The notes under the pieces were generated by a model. It was given only the letters and a program-made list of their open reading frames with translations. It had not been told where the DNA came from and made no database searches. 64,000 nt of DNA from contig NZ_JACHYN010000010.1 of assembly GCF_014192915.1 (NCBI RefSeq), forward strand, positions 124,001 through 188,000, read 5' to 3'. Positions 17,965 through 27,575 of the stretch are shown here, piece by piece. This DNA comes from Azospirillum sp. OGB3 (GTDB taxonomy: Bacteria > Pseudomonadota > Alphaproteobacteria > Azospirillales > Azospirillaceae). Numbering within the stretch: the stretch's first letter is position 1; each line of letters starts with the position of its first letter. The translations under genes were made by a program, and so were the position numbers.

Positions 17965-18065
17965 TGCGGCATCGATCGTGTCTGCGACGCGGGCGGTGCC
18001 GTAACGCACTTCTTGGGCGTTTCCTCCCTAGACTCGGGCCGGGGCCTTTGCCCCGGCCTTTTTTT
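17965..18065 (+). ncRNA. mmgR: probable small RNA of the alpha-r8/MmgR type
   Basis: The segment ends in a strong rho-independent terminator (GGCCGGGGC/GCCCCGGCC, 18037-18045 with 18050-18058, then seven T) with no plus-strand gene before it. Just upstream is the single-stranded motif TTTCCTCCCT, which I recall as the strictly conserved decamer of the alphaproteobacterial alpha-r8 (MmgR) family. Before it is a small helix, ACGC/GCGT, at 18004-18020. MmgR of Sinorhizobium restrains polyhydroxybutyrate accumulation, which fits a PHB-storing diazotroph. The 5' end is a guess from a TATTGT element near 17955; the minimal RNA would be about 77 nt. Confidence 0.65.
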
Positions 18066-18093
18066 GTGCGCCGTTCGGCGCGTGAAAGGCTGG

Positions 18094-18972
18094 TCAGCGC
18101 GGCGCAAGGGGGCCGGGCGGCAGGTGGGCGATGTTGTCGACCATCTCGTGCATGTGCCGGGTCAGGACGGTTAGGAAGGGCAGACGCGACAGCGAGGCCT
18201 CGTCCATGTAGAGGTCCCGGCTGATCTCGATCTGGAGCGCGTGGATGCCCTGGCGCGGGCGCCCGTAATGGCGGGTGGTGTAGCCGCCGGCGTAGGGCGC
18301 GTTGCGGCTGACCGTGTAGCCCAGGCCGCGCAGGAAGCGCTCCGCCGTCTCGGTGACCGCGGGCGCGCAGGAATTGCCGAAACAGTCCCCCAGCACGATG
18401 TCGCTGCGCCGGTTGTCGCGGTCGCCCAGCCCGGGGGAGGGCATGGAATGGCAGTCGATCAGCACCGCGTGGCCGAACCGGGCGCGCGTGTCCTCGACGA
18501 GCCGGCGCAGCGCGGTGTGGTAGGGGGTGTAACACTGCTCCACCCGCCGCACCGCTTCGGAAAAGCGCAGCTTGCCGCGGTAGATGTCCTCGCCGTTGGC
18601 AACCACGCGCGCGATGGTGCCCAGCCCCGCCGCGACGCGCGGCGAGCGCGTGTTGACGTAGGGCGGCAGGGCGTCGGCGAACATCTCCGGGTCCAGCTCG
18701 TAGGCTTCTCGGTTGACGTCCAGGAAGGCGCGGGGGAACAGCGCGCGGATCAACGGGATCCCCAGCGCCGGGGCGCCCGCGAAGATCTCGTCGACGAAAC
18801 AGTCTTCCGACTTGCGCAACGCGCGCGGGTCGAGCCGCGCCGCCGCCAGGAATTCGGCCGGATAGCGGTTGCCGCTGTGCGGCGAGGCCAGCACCAGCGG
18901 CTGGGTCTGTTCGTCCGGGGCCAGAAGTTCGAAGGCCGGCTCCGGTGTGGCGGCGTCGACGGAAGCATCCAT
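18094..18972 (-). CDS. N-formylglutamate amidohydrolase
   Basis: A 292-residue zinc hydrolase of the N-formylglutamate amidohydrolase family. Visible motifs are VLASPHSGNRYP near residue 28, RAFLDVNREAYELD near 83, DCHSMPSPG near 172, and ALQIEISRDLYMDE near 245. It would hydrolyse N-formyl-L-glutamate to formate and glutamate, the last step of one histidine degradation route. No hut genes are adjacent. The small RNA on the opposite strand ends 28 bp from its stop. Confidence 0.87.
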   Translation of the reverse strand: MDASVDAATPEPAFELLAPDEQTQPLVLASPHSGNRYPAEFLAAARLDPRALRKSEDCFVDEIFAGAPALGIPLIRALFPRAFLDVNREAYELDPEMFADALPPYVNTRSPRVAAGLGTIARVVANGEDIYRGKLRFSEAVRRVEQCYTPYHTALRRLVEDTRARFGHAVLIDCHSMPSPGLGDRDNRRSDIVLGDCFGNSCAPAVTETAERFLRGLGYTVSRNAPYAGGYTTRHYGRPRQGIHALQIEISRDLYMDEASLSRLPFLTVLTRHMHEMVDNIAHLPPGPLAPR

Positions 18973-19205
18973 GGCATTGTGATGTAGTGGACCCGGACGG
19001 CTCTGTCACGCACCGTCCCGCTCACGCCCCAACAGATGTGAAGCGCGGCTTGTCCCCTCGGCGGAAAAATGACGGTGTCCGCTGCCGGGCGGCAAAAAAG
19101 TGAAATCCGGGCTTGCCAGACCCCCGGGATGATGGTACACCCCACGCCCACGCCGGACGGGACGCAAGACGGATGCCGAACCCCGAACCGACCGGCGGCA
19201 CGGAT

Positions 19206-19280
<75 letters not shown>

Positions 19281-19284
19281 TCCT

Positions 19285-19319
19285 CGAAGGCCGGAACCCT
19301 AGCGGGTTTCCGGCCTTCG
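19285..19319 (+). terminator. possible terminator or processing hairpin after tRNA-Val
   Basis: A perfect 12-bp stem CGAAGGCCGGAA/TTCCGGCCTTCG lies 5 bp after the tRNA. No T run follows, so termination is uncertain. Confidence 0.45.
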
Positions 19320-19386
19320 CCACATCTGGGCTCTGCCGGGCGACCGGCCCTTGCCACGGTGGGCAAGGGCCTTGCCATCCCGCGGG

Positions 19387-21447
19387 TCAGGCCGCGTTGC
19401 GGTTTGGCGCCGTGCCGCGCGCCAGCTTTTCCAGATCGCGCTCCAGCGCCGGCTGGTCGGCCTCCGGCACATGGAACTTCACCTGCAACTGCCCGGGCGC
19501 GCAGGAGTTCACCGTGAAAGGCACGGGGCGGGACAGGCCGGGCGCGCGCAGGGTGCCGGGAGTGCCCACCCTCATCATCGGCGCGTCGGCGATCATCGCG
19601 CCGCCCAAGGAGAGGTTGGCGATTCGCGCCTTGCCGTCCGTTCCGGCGTCGGCACCGTCGATGGTGCAGGGCAGGTCGATCTGGAAGCGCGTGTTGCGGC
19701 GGCGGTCGACGTCGTTGGTCGCGGTGCGGACCACACGCACCAGGACGCTTTGCAGATCGTCGATGCTCCGCGCCACGTCTCCGGCAACGGCGCGCATCCC
19801 GGCGGCCCGCCCGCCGCTCTGGTTGGCCTCCTCGGACACCAGCGCGATGCGGCTGGAGACCTCCTGCGCGGAGTGGCTGGTCTCGTTGACGGTGCGGGCG
19901 ATCTCCCGGGTGGCCGCGTCCTGCTCCTCGACCGCGGCGGCGATGGAGGAGGAGATGTCGGACACCTGGTCGATGCTCGCGGCGACCTCGCTCACCCGGT
20001 CAACGGCCTGCTTGGTGACCGATTGCACGTCGGTGATCAGTGTCGCAATCTCCTCGGTGGAGCGGGCGGTCTGGCTGGCGAGGTTCTTGACCTCCTGCGC
20101 GACGACCGCGAACCCCTTGCCCGCCTCCCCGGCGCGGGCCGCCTCGATGGTTGCGTTCAGCGCCAGCAGGTTGGTCTGGCTGGCGATGTCGCCGATCAGC
20201 CGGGCGACGGCGCCGATCCGCTCAACCGCCGTCGACAGGTGCCCGATGATCGCCCTGGCGGACCCGGCCTTCTCGACGGCTTGTCCGGTCACCGACACCG
20301 ACGCCGTCACCTGTCGGCCGATCTCCTGGATGGAGGCGGACAGCTCGTTGGCCGCGGCGGCGACCGTCTGGGCGTTGGCCAGCGCCTGGCTCGCCGCGGC
20401 GGCGACGCTCTGGGAGTTGTCGCTGACCATCCCGGCGGAGGCGGCCATCGCCTCGGCGTTGCCGGCCATCTGCCCGGCGTGCCGGGCCACCTGTTCCACG
20501 GCGGCGCGGGTCTCGCGTTCCACCGTGTCGGCCATGGCGGCCAGAGCAAGGCGCCGCTTCATCTCGCCGGCCTCGCGGGCGCGCTCCTGTTCGGCGCGCA
20601 GGCGCTCGTTCTCCAAGCCGGCTTCGCGGAAGACGCGCACGGCATCGGCCATCTGGCCGATCTCGTCGCGGCGTCCCGCGAACCCGACCTCCATCCGCAG
20701 GTTGCCGGCGGCCATGCCGGTCATCGTCAGCCGCATGCAGTCGATCGGGCCGACCACCCCCCGCCGCAGGAAGATTATGGAGGCGGCGATGAGGCACAGC
20801 ATCACCGACGCCGCCGCGATCAGCAGGGTTTGCAGCGTGGCGGCGGAAGTCTCGATGTCGGTCACCGCCGCGTCGAGGCCGCCCAGACGCTCGTCGCGGA
20901 TCTGCTCCATGGTGGAAAGGAGCTGTTCCATCTCCTTGTCCATGCTCTCGGCGACCGCGTCGAATTGTCCCATCATGGCGTTCCCCGCCGACGGACCGCC
21001 CTCGACGTAGGTCTGGGACATGCGACGGCCCAACTCATAGAAGGGGGGAAAGGCGTCGCGGGTGGCGGCGATGATCCGCATCATGTCCGTCAGCCCCAGT
21101 TCCCGGGCGATGGCATGGGCGCTCTCGGCGTGCTGGGCGAAGGCCTTCGCGAACTCATCCGCCTTGGCCGGCCCGTCGTCCAAACCGTCCAGCCCGCGGG
21201 TCGCCGACACGTCCGTCAACCATTGCTGAACCTGCGCCACATCGTAACGGATGTTGGCGATCATCTCGCTCAGCGGCACGATCTTGCGGCTCACCGTGTC
21301 GACGGTCTGGCGGACGTGGGAGAGGTGGTGCTCCTGCAACGATGTTTCTTTCCCAACGCAGAACGTTGCGATCGCCATGACGATAAAAACGAACACGGAC
21401 GTCAGTGTTGCCTTTCGTTTGATGGTCACGGCGTGCAAGAAATTCAT
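19387..21447 (-). CDS. methyl-accepting chemotaxis protein with C-terminal PilZ domain
   Basis: A 686-residue membrane receptor. A first transmembrane helix (about 12-32) is followed by a helical periplasmic sensor (about 35-240), a second helix, HAMP with RRDEIGQMADAVRVF, and the MCP signalling domain with ALNATIEAARAGEAGKGF. The C-terminal PilZ domain has RRRNTRF and NLSLGGA (about 580-670), the c-di-GMP binding signature. In A. brasilense Tlp1 a PilZ domain of this kind links c-di-GMP to energy taxis. The start at 21447 follows GGAG at 7 bases. Confidence 0.92.
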   Translation of the reverse strand: MNFLHAVTIKRKATLTSVFVFIVMAIATFCVGKETSLQEHHLSHVRQTVDTVSRKIVPLSEMIANIRYDVAQVQQWLTDVSATRGLDGLDDGPAKADEFAKAFAQHAESAHAIARELGLTDMMRIIAATRDAFPPFYELGRRMSQTYVEGGPSAGNAMMGQFDAVAESMDKEMEQLLSTMEQIRDERLGGLDAAVTDIETSAATLQTLLIAAASVMLCLIAASIIFLRRGVVGPIDCMRLTMTGMAAGNLRMEVGFAGRRDEIGQMADAVRVFREAGLENERLRAEQERAREAGEMKRRLALAAMADTVERETRAAVEQVARHAGQMAGNAEAMAASAGMVSDNSQSVAAAASQALANAQTVAAAANELSASIQEIGRQVTASVSVTGQAVEKAGSARAIIGHLSTAVERIGAVARLIGDIASQTNLLALNATIEAARAGEAGKGFAVVAQEVKNLASQTARSTEEIATLITDVQSVTKQAVDRVSEVAASIDQVSDISSSIAAAVEEQDAATREIARTVNETSHSAQEVSSRIALVSEEANQSGGRAAGMRAVAGDVARSIDDLQSVLVRVVRTATNDVDRRRNTRFQIDLPCTIDGADAGTDGKARIANLSLGGAMIADAPMMRVGTPGTLRAPGLSRPVPFTVNSCAPGQLQVKFHVPEADQPALERDLEKLARGTAPNRNAA

Positions 21448-21767
21448 AACAATGCTCCATTCCATATATTGCCGAGATTGACCTGTGGCCGGCAGTTGTT
21501 TCGCTGGGACAATTCATTCAATCAGTCATGAAATCAAGTTTACCGTTGATCCTATAACGGAACCAAGAGATGCGTTTGCCGTAAGAAAGGGTCCTAACCT
21601 GGCATGCGGTCGCGGTGCGCGGTAATTGGACGTTTGGACGAGGGCTTTCGTTCAGGGAAAACTTGTTTGGAGCCCTCAATTTCATTTGTGGTTCAATGTT
21701 CCGGATTTTCCGCCATTGAGGACTTGTTTCATGTCCCGTGACCGGTCACGTCATTGTGCGGACGCAA
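21448..21767. other. intergenic, 320 bp
   Basis: Upstream region of the chemoreceptor gene, moderately AT-rich. No gene or clear promoter seen. Confidence 0.4.
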
Positions 21768-21805
21768 AGAAAAAGGCCCTCCCCCGCGAACGGGGAAGGG
21801 CCTTC
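21768..21805 (-). terminator. terminator of glcB
   Basis: A long stem AAGGCCCTCCCCC/GGGGAAGGGCCTT around loop GCGAAC, with one mismatch, is followed on the minus strand by TTTTTCTTT. It lies 40 bp after the malate synthase stop. Confidence 0.85.
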
Positions 21806-21845
21806 GGGATAAGGGCCTGTGATGCGCGCCGGCTGGTGGGTCCGG

Positions 21846-24020
21846 TCAGCCCGCAGCCTTGGCCTTGGCCTCGATGCGGCGGCGGTGCAGCACCGGCTCG
21901 GTGTAGCCGTTCGGCTGCTCGCGGCCCTTGAAGACGAGGTCGCAGGCGGCCTGGAAGGCGACGCTGCCGTCGAAGTCGGCGGCCATCGGGCGGTAGAGCG
22001 GATCGCCGGCGTTCTGCTTGTCCACCACGGCGGCCATGCGCTTCATCGTCTCCATGACCTGCGCCTCGGTGGTGATGCCGTGGAGCAGCCAGTTGGCGAT
22101 GTGCTGGCTGGAGATGCGCAGGGTGGCGCGGTCCTCCATCAGCCCGACGTTGTTGATGTCCGGCACCTTGGAGCAGCCCACACCCTGGTCGATCCAGCGC
22201 ACGACGTAGCCGAGGATGCCCTGGGCGTTGTTGTCCAGCTCCTGCTGGATCTCCTCCTCCGACCAGTTGGGGCGGTCGGCCAGCGGGATGGTCAGGATGG
22301 CGTCCAGGCTGGCGCGCTCGCGGCGGGCCAGCTCCTCCTGGCGGGCGGCGACGTTGACCTGATGGTAGTGCAGGGCGTGCAGCGTGGCGGCGGTGGGCGA
22401 GGGCACCCAGGCGGTGTTGGCGCCGGCCTGCGGGTGGACGATCTTGGCGGCCAGCATGTCGGCCATGCGGTCGGGCATCGCCCACATGCCCTTGCCGATC
22501 TGGGCGTGGCCCTTCAGCCCGCAGAGCAGGCCGGTGTCCACGTTCCAGTCCTCGTAGGCCTTGATCCAGGCGGACGACTTCATGTCGTTCTTGCGGATCA
22601 TCGGGCCGGCTTCCATGGCGGTGTGCATCTCGTCGCCGGTGCGGTCGAGGAAGCCGGTGTTGATGAACACCACGCGCGCCGCCGCGGCCCGGATGCACTC
22701 CTTGAGGTTCACCGTGGTGCGGCGCTCCTCGTCCATGATGCCCATCTTCAGCGTGTTGCGCGCGATGCCCAGCGCGTCCTCGACGCGGGCGAACAGCTCG
22801 TCCGCGAAGGCGACCTCCTCCGGCCCGTGCATCTTCGGCTTCACGATGTAGACCGAGCCGGCGCGGCTGTTGAGGCGGGCGCCCTTGACGTCGTGCAGCG
22901 CGATCAGCGAGGTGATCATGCCGTCGAGGATGCCTTCCGGCGCCTCGCTGCCGTCGTTGAGCAGGACCGCGCTGTTGGTCATCAGGTGACCGACGTTGCG
23001 GATCAGCATCAGGCTGCGGCCGGGCAGGGTGATCGTCTCGCCGTTGCGGCTGGTGTAGCTGCGGTCGGGGTTCAGCCGGCGCTCGACCGTGCCGCTGCCC
23101 TTGGGGAAGCTGGCGGTCAGGCTGCCGGTCATCAGGCCCAGCCAGTTGCGGTAGGCCAGCACCTTGTCCTCGGCATCCACGGCGGCGACGGAGTCCTCGC
23201 AGTCCTGGATGGTGGTCAGGGCGGATTCGAGCACGAGGTCGGCGACGCCCGCCGCGTCGGTCTTGCCGATCGGGTGGCTGCGGTCGATGCGGATTTCCAT
23301 GTGCAGGCCGTTGTCGGCCAGCAGGATGGCGGTCGGGGCGGACGGCGCGCCGTTGTAGCCGACCAGACGTTCCGGCTCGGCCAAGCCGGTGGCGCGGCCG
23401 TCCTTCAGCGCGACGACGAGGCGGCCGTTGTCCACCGTGTAGCCGGCGGCGTCGGCGTGCGACCCGTCGGACAGCGGGGCGGCGCGGTCCAGCACGTCGC
23501 GGGCGAAGGCGATGACCTTCTCGCCGCGCTTCGGGTTGTAGCCGGCGGTGCGCTCCGCCCCGTCCGTGTCGGGGATGGCGTCGGTGCCGTAGAGCGCGTC
23601 GTACAGGCTGCCCCAGCGGGCGTTGGCGGCGTTCAGCGCGTAGCGGGCGTTCATCACCGGCACGACGAGCTGCGGGCCGGCGGTCGTGGAGATCTCCGGA
23701 TCGACGTTCTCGGTCGTCACGGCGAAGTCCGGGCCTTCCGGCAGGAGATAGCCGATCTCCTTGAGGAATTCGGTGTGGGCGGCGCGGTCCAGCGGCTGGC
23801 CGCGGCGGCTGCGGTACCACTCGTCGATCTGGGCCTGGAGCGCGTCCCGCTTGGCCAGAAGCGCGCGGTTGCGCGGGGCCAGATCGTGGAGGATCGCGTC
23901 AAGGCCCGACCAGAATTGCTCCGGCGTCACGCCGGTGCCCGGCAGGGCTTCGTTCTCGATGAAGCGGTGAAGCTCCGTGGCAACTTGCAAGCCGCCAACC
24001 TGAATGCGTTCCGTCACCAT
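21846..24020 (-). CDS. glcB: malate synthase G
   Basis: A 724-residue monomeric malate synthase, matching the usual 720-730 length of isoform G. It condenses glyoxylate and acetyl-CoA to malate. Diagnostic segments are IMDEERRTTVNLKECIRAA (active-site arginine and acidic residues), VFINTGFLDRTGDEMHTAM, and RWIDQGVGCSKVPDI towards the C-terminus. The ATG at 24020 follows AGGAAAG. No glycolate oxidase or isocitrate lyase gene is adjacent. Confidence 0.96.
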   Translation of the reverse strand: MVTERIQVGGLQVATELHRFIENEALPGTGVTPEQFWSGLDAILHDLAPRNRALLAKRDALQAQIDEWYRSRRGQPLDRAAHTEFLKEIGYLLPEGPDFAVTTENVDPEISTTAGPQLVVPVMNARYALNAANARWGSLYDALYGTDAIPDTDGAERTAGYNPKRGEKVIAFARDVLDRAAPLSDGSHADAAGYTVDNGRLVVALKDGRATGLAEPERLVGYNGAPSAPTAILLADNGLHMEIRIDRSHPIGKTDAAGVADLVLESALTTIQDCEDSVAAVDAEDKVLAYRNWLGLMTGSLTASFPKGSGTVERRLNPDRSYTSRNGETITLPGRSLMLIRNVGHLMTNSAVLLNDGSEAPEGILDGMITSLIALHDVKGARLNSRAGSVYIVKPKMHGPEEVAFADELFARVEDALGIARNTLKMGIMDEERRTTVNLKECIRAAAARVVFINTGFLDRTGDEMHTAMEAGPMIRKNDMKSSAWIKAYEDWNVDTGLLCGLKGHAQIGKGMWAMPDRMADMLAAKIVHPQAGANTAWVPSPTAATLHALHYHQVNVAARQEELARRERASLDAILTIPLADRPNWSEEEIQQELDNNAQGILGYVVRWIDQGVGCSKVPDINNVGLMEDRATLRISSQHIANWLLHGITTEAQVMETMKRMAAVVDKQNAGDPLYRPMAADFDGSVAFQAACDLVFKGREQPNGYTEPVLHRRRIEAKAKAAG

Positions 24021-24237
24021 TGCTGCTCTTTCCTTCCGAAGTCGTAGACACCGCGGTTTTTCGGTTTGTCGTTCTTTGGCTGACGTTTTTTCACCGCAAG
24101 CCCGCTCCGGTGTCCGGCGCGGGTTTCGCGCGACAAGGTACACATTCGCGGCGCCGCGGTCTTCCCCCGAATTGACGCGCTGCAGCGGTTGCGCGGGGAA
24201 CTCCCCCAAAGCCACGCCAGCACCTATGTTGGGTGGC

Positions 24238-26436
24238 ATGAGCATATCCGGCCATGCACCCCCGGCGGCGGGCACGCCCGCGCGGGAGCCGCTGTCGGGG
24301 CTGGTGGAGCGGGTGACCTTCCACAGCCCGGAGACGGGATTCTGCGTGCTGCGGCTGAAGGTGCGCGGGCAGCGCGACCTCGTCACCCTGGTCGGCCACG
24401 CCGCCACCATCGGCGCGGGGGAGTTCGTGCAGGCCAGCGGCGCCTGGGTGAACGACCGCAACCACGGGCTCCAGTTCAAGGCCGACTTCCTGCGCGCCAC
24501 CCCGCCGACCACGATGGAGGGGATCGAGAAGTATCTCGGCTCCGGCCTGATCCGCGGCATCGGCCCGGTCTACGCGAAGAAGATGGTCAAGGCCTTCGGC
24601 GAGGCGGTGTTCGACGTGATCGAGCAGGAGCCGGACCGGCTGCGGCAGGTCACCGGCATCGGGCCGAAGCGGGCGCAGCGCATCATCGCCGGCTGGGCCG
24701 ACCAGAAGGTGATCCGCGAGATCATGATCTTCCTGCACAGTCACGGGGTCGGCACCTCGCGCGCGGTGCGCATCTTCAAGACCTATGGGCCGGACGCCAT
24801 CCGGCTGATCACCGAGAATCCGTACCGGCTGGCCCGCGACATCCGCGGCATCGGCTTCAAGACGGCGGACGCGGTGGCCGCCCGGCTGGGCATCGAGAAG
24901 ACCGCGATGATCCGGGCGCGGGCCGGCATCGGCTACGCCCTGGCCGAGGCGACCGACCAGGGCCATTGCGGCGTGCCGGTGGCCGAGCTGATCCCCATGG
25001 CGGTGAAGCTGCTGGAAATCGACGCCTCCATCCTGGAGACCGCGGCGGAGCTGGAACGGCAGGACGGCGCGGTGGTCGCCGACAGCCTGGGCGGCGAGCC
25101 CTGCCTGTTCCTGGCGAGCCTGCACCGGGCGGAGCGTGCCATCGCCGAGCGGCTGCACCGGCTGGCCGGTGGTCCCGTACCCTGGCCGGAGATCGACGCG
25201 GAGAAGGCGATTCCGTGGGTGGAGGCGAAGGCCGGGATCACGCTGGCCGAGGGGCAGCGGGAGGCGCTGCGTCGGGCGGCGACGTCGAAGCTGCTGGTCA
25301 TCACCGGCGGGCCGGGGGTGGGCAAGACGACGCTGGTGAACAGCATCCTGACCATGCTGAAGGCCAAGGGCGTGTCGATCGCGCTGGCCGCCCCGACGGG
25401 CCGCGCCGCCAAGCGGCTGAGCGAGAGCACCGGCCTGGAGGCGCGGACCATCCACCGCCTGCTGGAGACCGACCCGCAGGCCGGCGGCTTCAAGCGCGAC
25501 GAGACCAACCCGCTGGACTGCGACCTGCTGGTGGTGGACGAGACCAGCATGGTCGACGTGCCGCTGATGAACGCCCTGCTGCGCGCCGTGCCGGGGCGGG
25601 CGGCCCTCCTGCTCGTCGGCGATGTGGACCAGCTTCCCTCGGTCGGGCCGGGGCAGGTCCTGGGGGACGTGATCGGCTCCGGCGCGGTGCCGGTGGTGCG
25701 GCTGACCGAGATCTTCCGGCAGGCGGCGACCAGCCGCATCATCGTCAGCGCCCACCGCATCAACGCCGGCCAGATGCCGGAGACGCCGAAGGCCGGGGAG
25801 GACAGCGACTTCTACTTCGTCGAGGCGGCGACTCCGGAGGCCGGGGTGGCGAAGCTGATCGAGATGGTGCGCGACCGCATCCCCCGCCGCTTCGGCGCCG
25901 ACCCGGTGCGCGACGTGCAGATCCTCTGCCCGATGAACCGCGGCGGCCTTGGCGCGCGGTCGCTGAACATCGAATTGCAGAGGGTGCTGAACCCACCGGG
26001 CGAGTCCCGAGTCGAGCGATTCGGCTGGACCTTCGGCCCCGGCGACAAGGTCATGCAGGTCGAGAACAACTATGACAAGGAGGTCTACAACGGCGACCTC
26101 GGCATCGTATCCGCCGTCGATGCCGAAGAAGGGACGCTGACCGCCACCTTCGACGGCCGTCCGGTGACCTATGATTTCGGAGAATTGGACGAGATCGTCC
26201 TCGCCTACGCGACGACAATCCACAAGAGCCAGGGCTCCGAATACCCGGTGGTCGTCATTCCGGTGGTGACCCAGCATTACACGATGCTCCACCGCAACCT
26301 GATCTATACCGGCGTGACGCGGGGAAAGCGGCTGGTGATCATGCTCGGCCAGCGCCGCGCGCTCGCCATGGCGGTGCGTGGAGTCCAGGGTCGGCGGCGC
26401 TGGACGAAGCTGGGGGAGTGGCTGTCGCCTCTATGA
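24238..26436 (+). CDS. recD2: RecD2-type DNA helicase (AAA family ATPase)
   Basis: A 732-residue SF1B helicase. The N-terminal OB-like part (about 15-90) is followed by helix-hairpin-helix repeats (GIGPVYAKKMVKAFG near 108, VTGIGPKRAQRII near 138, GIGFKTADAVA near 204), Walker A TGGPGVGKTTLVN near 355, Walker B VVDETSMVDVPLM near 432, and the UvrD-like C-terminal motif ATTIHKSQGSEYP. RecD2 proteins unwind DNA 5' to 3' without RecBC partners. It lies divergent from glcB, with 217 bp between. Confidence 0.9.
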   Translation: MSISGHAPPAAGTPAREPLSGLVERVTFHSPETGFCVLRLKVRGQRDLVTLVGHAATIGAGEFVQASGAWVNDRNHGLQFKADFLRATPPTTMEGIEKYLGSGLIRGIGPVYAKKMVKAFGEAVFDVIEQEPDRLRQVTGIGPKRAQRIIAGWADQKVIREIMIFLHSHGVGTSRAVRIFKTYGPDAIRLITENPYRLARDIRGIGFKTADAVAARLGIEKTAMIRARAGIGYALAEATDQGHCGVPVAELIPMAVKLLEIDASILETAAELERQDGAVVADSLGGEPCLFLASLHRAERAIAERLHRLAGGPVPWPEIDAEKAIPWVEAKAGITLAEGQREALRRAATSKLLVITGGPGVGKTTLVNSILTMLKAKGVSIALAAPTGRAAKRLSESTGLEARTIHRLLETDPQAGGFKRDETNPLDCDLLVVDETSMVDVPLMNALLRAVPGRAALLLVGDVDQLPSVGPGQVLGDVIGSGAVPVVRLTEIFRQAATSRIIVSAHRINAGQMPETPKAGEDSDFYFVEAATPEAGVAKLIEMVRDRIPRRFGADPVRDVQILCPMNRGGLGARSLNIELQRVLNPPGESRVERFGWTFGPGDKVMQVENNYDKEVYNGDLGIVSAVDAEEGTLTATFDGRPVTYDFGELDEIVLAYATTIHKSQGSEYPVVVIPVVTQHYTMLHRNLIYTGVTRGKRLVIMLGQRRALAMAVRGVQGRRRWTKLGEWLSPL

Positions 26437-26787
26437 CCCTTGGCGGGGGACAACCATGTCGGGATTTTGTCACAAGCGTATGCGCGCGGGGTTTGCGGCT
26501 CCGGCTCCGCTGTGCGGCGCGTGTCCCGCGGAACGCTGTGGAAAATGTCTTAAGCTGTTCAATTGGCGAAAGAAATCGTCGCCGTCCCAGGACCGGGGTG
26601 GACGTTGCGGCCCCCCGCCGGGCGGGGTCGGCACCAGGCGTCTTCGGGACCGGTACCCCTTCCGAACGGACGCGCTTCCCCCTGGCCGAATGTCGCAGGA
26701 CGGGGCGTCTGGCCTTTGGCGTGCTTGACGGATGGCTCGTACCCTGTGACAAAGATAATTCGGCATCCTCTATGAGCTTGAAGACAC
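26437..26787. other. long leader of the cold-shock gene, 351 bp
   Basis: No coding sequence supported. GATAAT near 26754 could be a -10 element, but the TTGACG upstream is 23 bp away. Cold-shock genes often have long structured leaders, and this gap may hold one. Confidence 0.35.
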
Positions 26788-27393
26788 ATGTTCGACCGCC
26801 CGCCCCGCCAGGGCTACCGCGCTCCCGAGATCACCAAGGCCAACGTCACCGCCACTGTGAAGTGGTTCAACCCCACCAAGGGGTTCGGCTTCGTGTCACC
26901 CGAGGACGGTTCGCCCGACGCCTTCCTGCACGTCTCCGCGGTTCAGGCCGCCGGCTATGACGCGCTCGACGAAGGCGCGACCATCGTTTGCGACCTCGCC
27001 CGCGGCCCGAAGGGTCCGCAGGTTGCTTCCATCCAATCCGTGGACACCTCCACCGCGTCCCGTTCGGCCCGTCCGGCCCGCACGGGTGGCGCCGGTGGCT
27101 TTGGCGGCGGCGGCTATGACCGTGGCGGCTACGGCGGCGGCGGCGGTTACGACCGCGGCGGCTGGGGCAACGACGCCGGCGGCGGCGAAGAGGTCGACGG
27201 CACCGTCAAGTGGTTCAACGCCGACAAGGGCTTCGGCTTCATCACGCCGAGCACCGGTGGCAAGGACGTCTTCGTCCATGTGAACGTTCTGCGTCGCTCC
27301 GGCATGCAGACGCTCCAGGAAGGCGATCAGGTGCGCGTGACCGTTCGCCAGGGCCAGAAGGGTCCGGAGGCCGGCAAGGTCGAGTACCGCTAA
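26788..27393 (+). CDS. double cold-shock domain protein
   Basis: A 201-residue protein with two cold-shock domains. Domain 1 (about 18-87) has TVKWFNPTKGFGFVSPEDG and FLHVSAV; domain 2 (about 134-200) has TVKWFNADKGFGFITPSTGG and VFVHVNVL. Both retain the RNP1 and RNP2 nucleic-acid-binding motifs. The linker (about 95-130) is glycine-rich with YDRGG repeats, like RGG segments of RNA-binding proteins. It probably acts as an RNA chaperone. A terminator follows. Confidence 0.93.
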   Translation: MFDRPPRQGYRAPEITKANVTATVKWFNPTKGFGFVSPEDGSPDAFLHVSAVQAAGYDALDEGATIVCDLARGPKGPQVASIQSVDTSTASRSARPARTGGAGGFGGGGYDRGGYGGGGGYDRGGWGNDAGGGEEVDGTVKWFNADKGFGFITPSTGGKDVFVHVNVLRRSGMQTLQEGDQVRVTVRQGQKGPEAGKVEYR

Positions 27394-27417
27394 GCCTCTT
27401 CAGCCTCTGAAGAACGG

Positions 27418-27454
27418 CCGGGGCGCTTCCGCAAGGGGGCGCCCCGGTTCGTTT
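27418..27454 (+). terminator. terminator of the cold-shock gene
   Basis: Stem CCGGGGCGC/GCGCCCCGG (27418-27426 with 27439-27447) is followed by TTCGTTT. Confidence 0.75.
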
Positions 27455-27575
27455 CCGGGTCCCGGGTGCCGGTGCCCGAGGCATCCGCATCGTCGCGGTG
27501 ATTCCCTGTCTTGCCCAAACCTTGTGCAAGCTGCGACAGTGGCCGAGGTTCTGTGGTGACGAGGTGAGGGTAGGC

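Noticed and set aside
17759..19009. Minus-strand frame of 416 codons covering the N-formylglutamate amidohydrolase gene and the small RNA region
   Set aside because: Arginine/alanine-rich shadow of the true gene in another frame; it has no ribosome site or family motif.
26726..26759. TTGACG and GATAAT as a promoter for the cold-shock gene
   Set aside because: The spacer is 23 bp, too long for sigma-70; not annotated.
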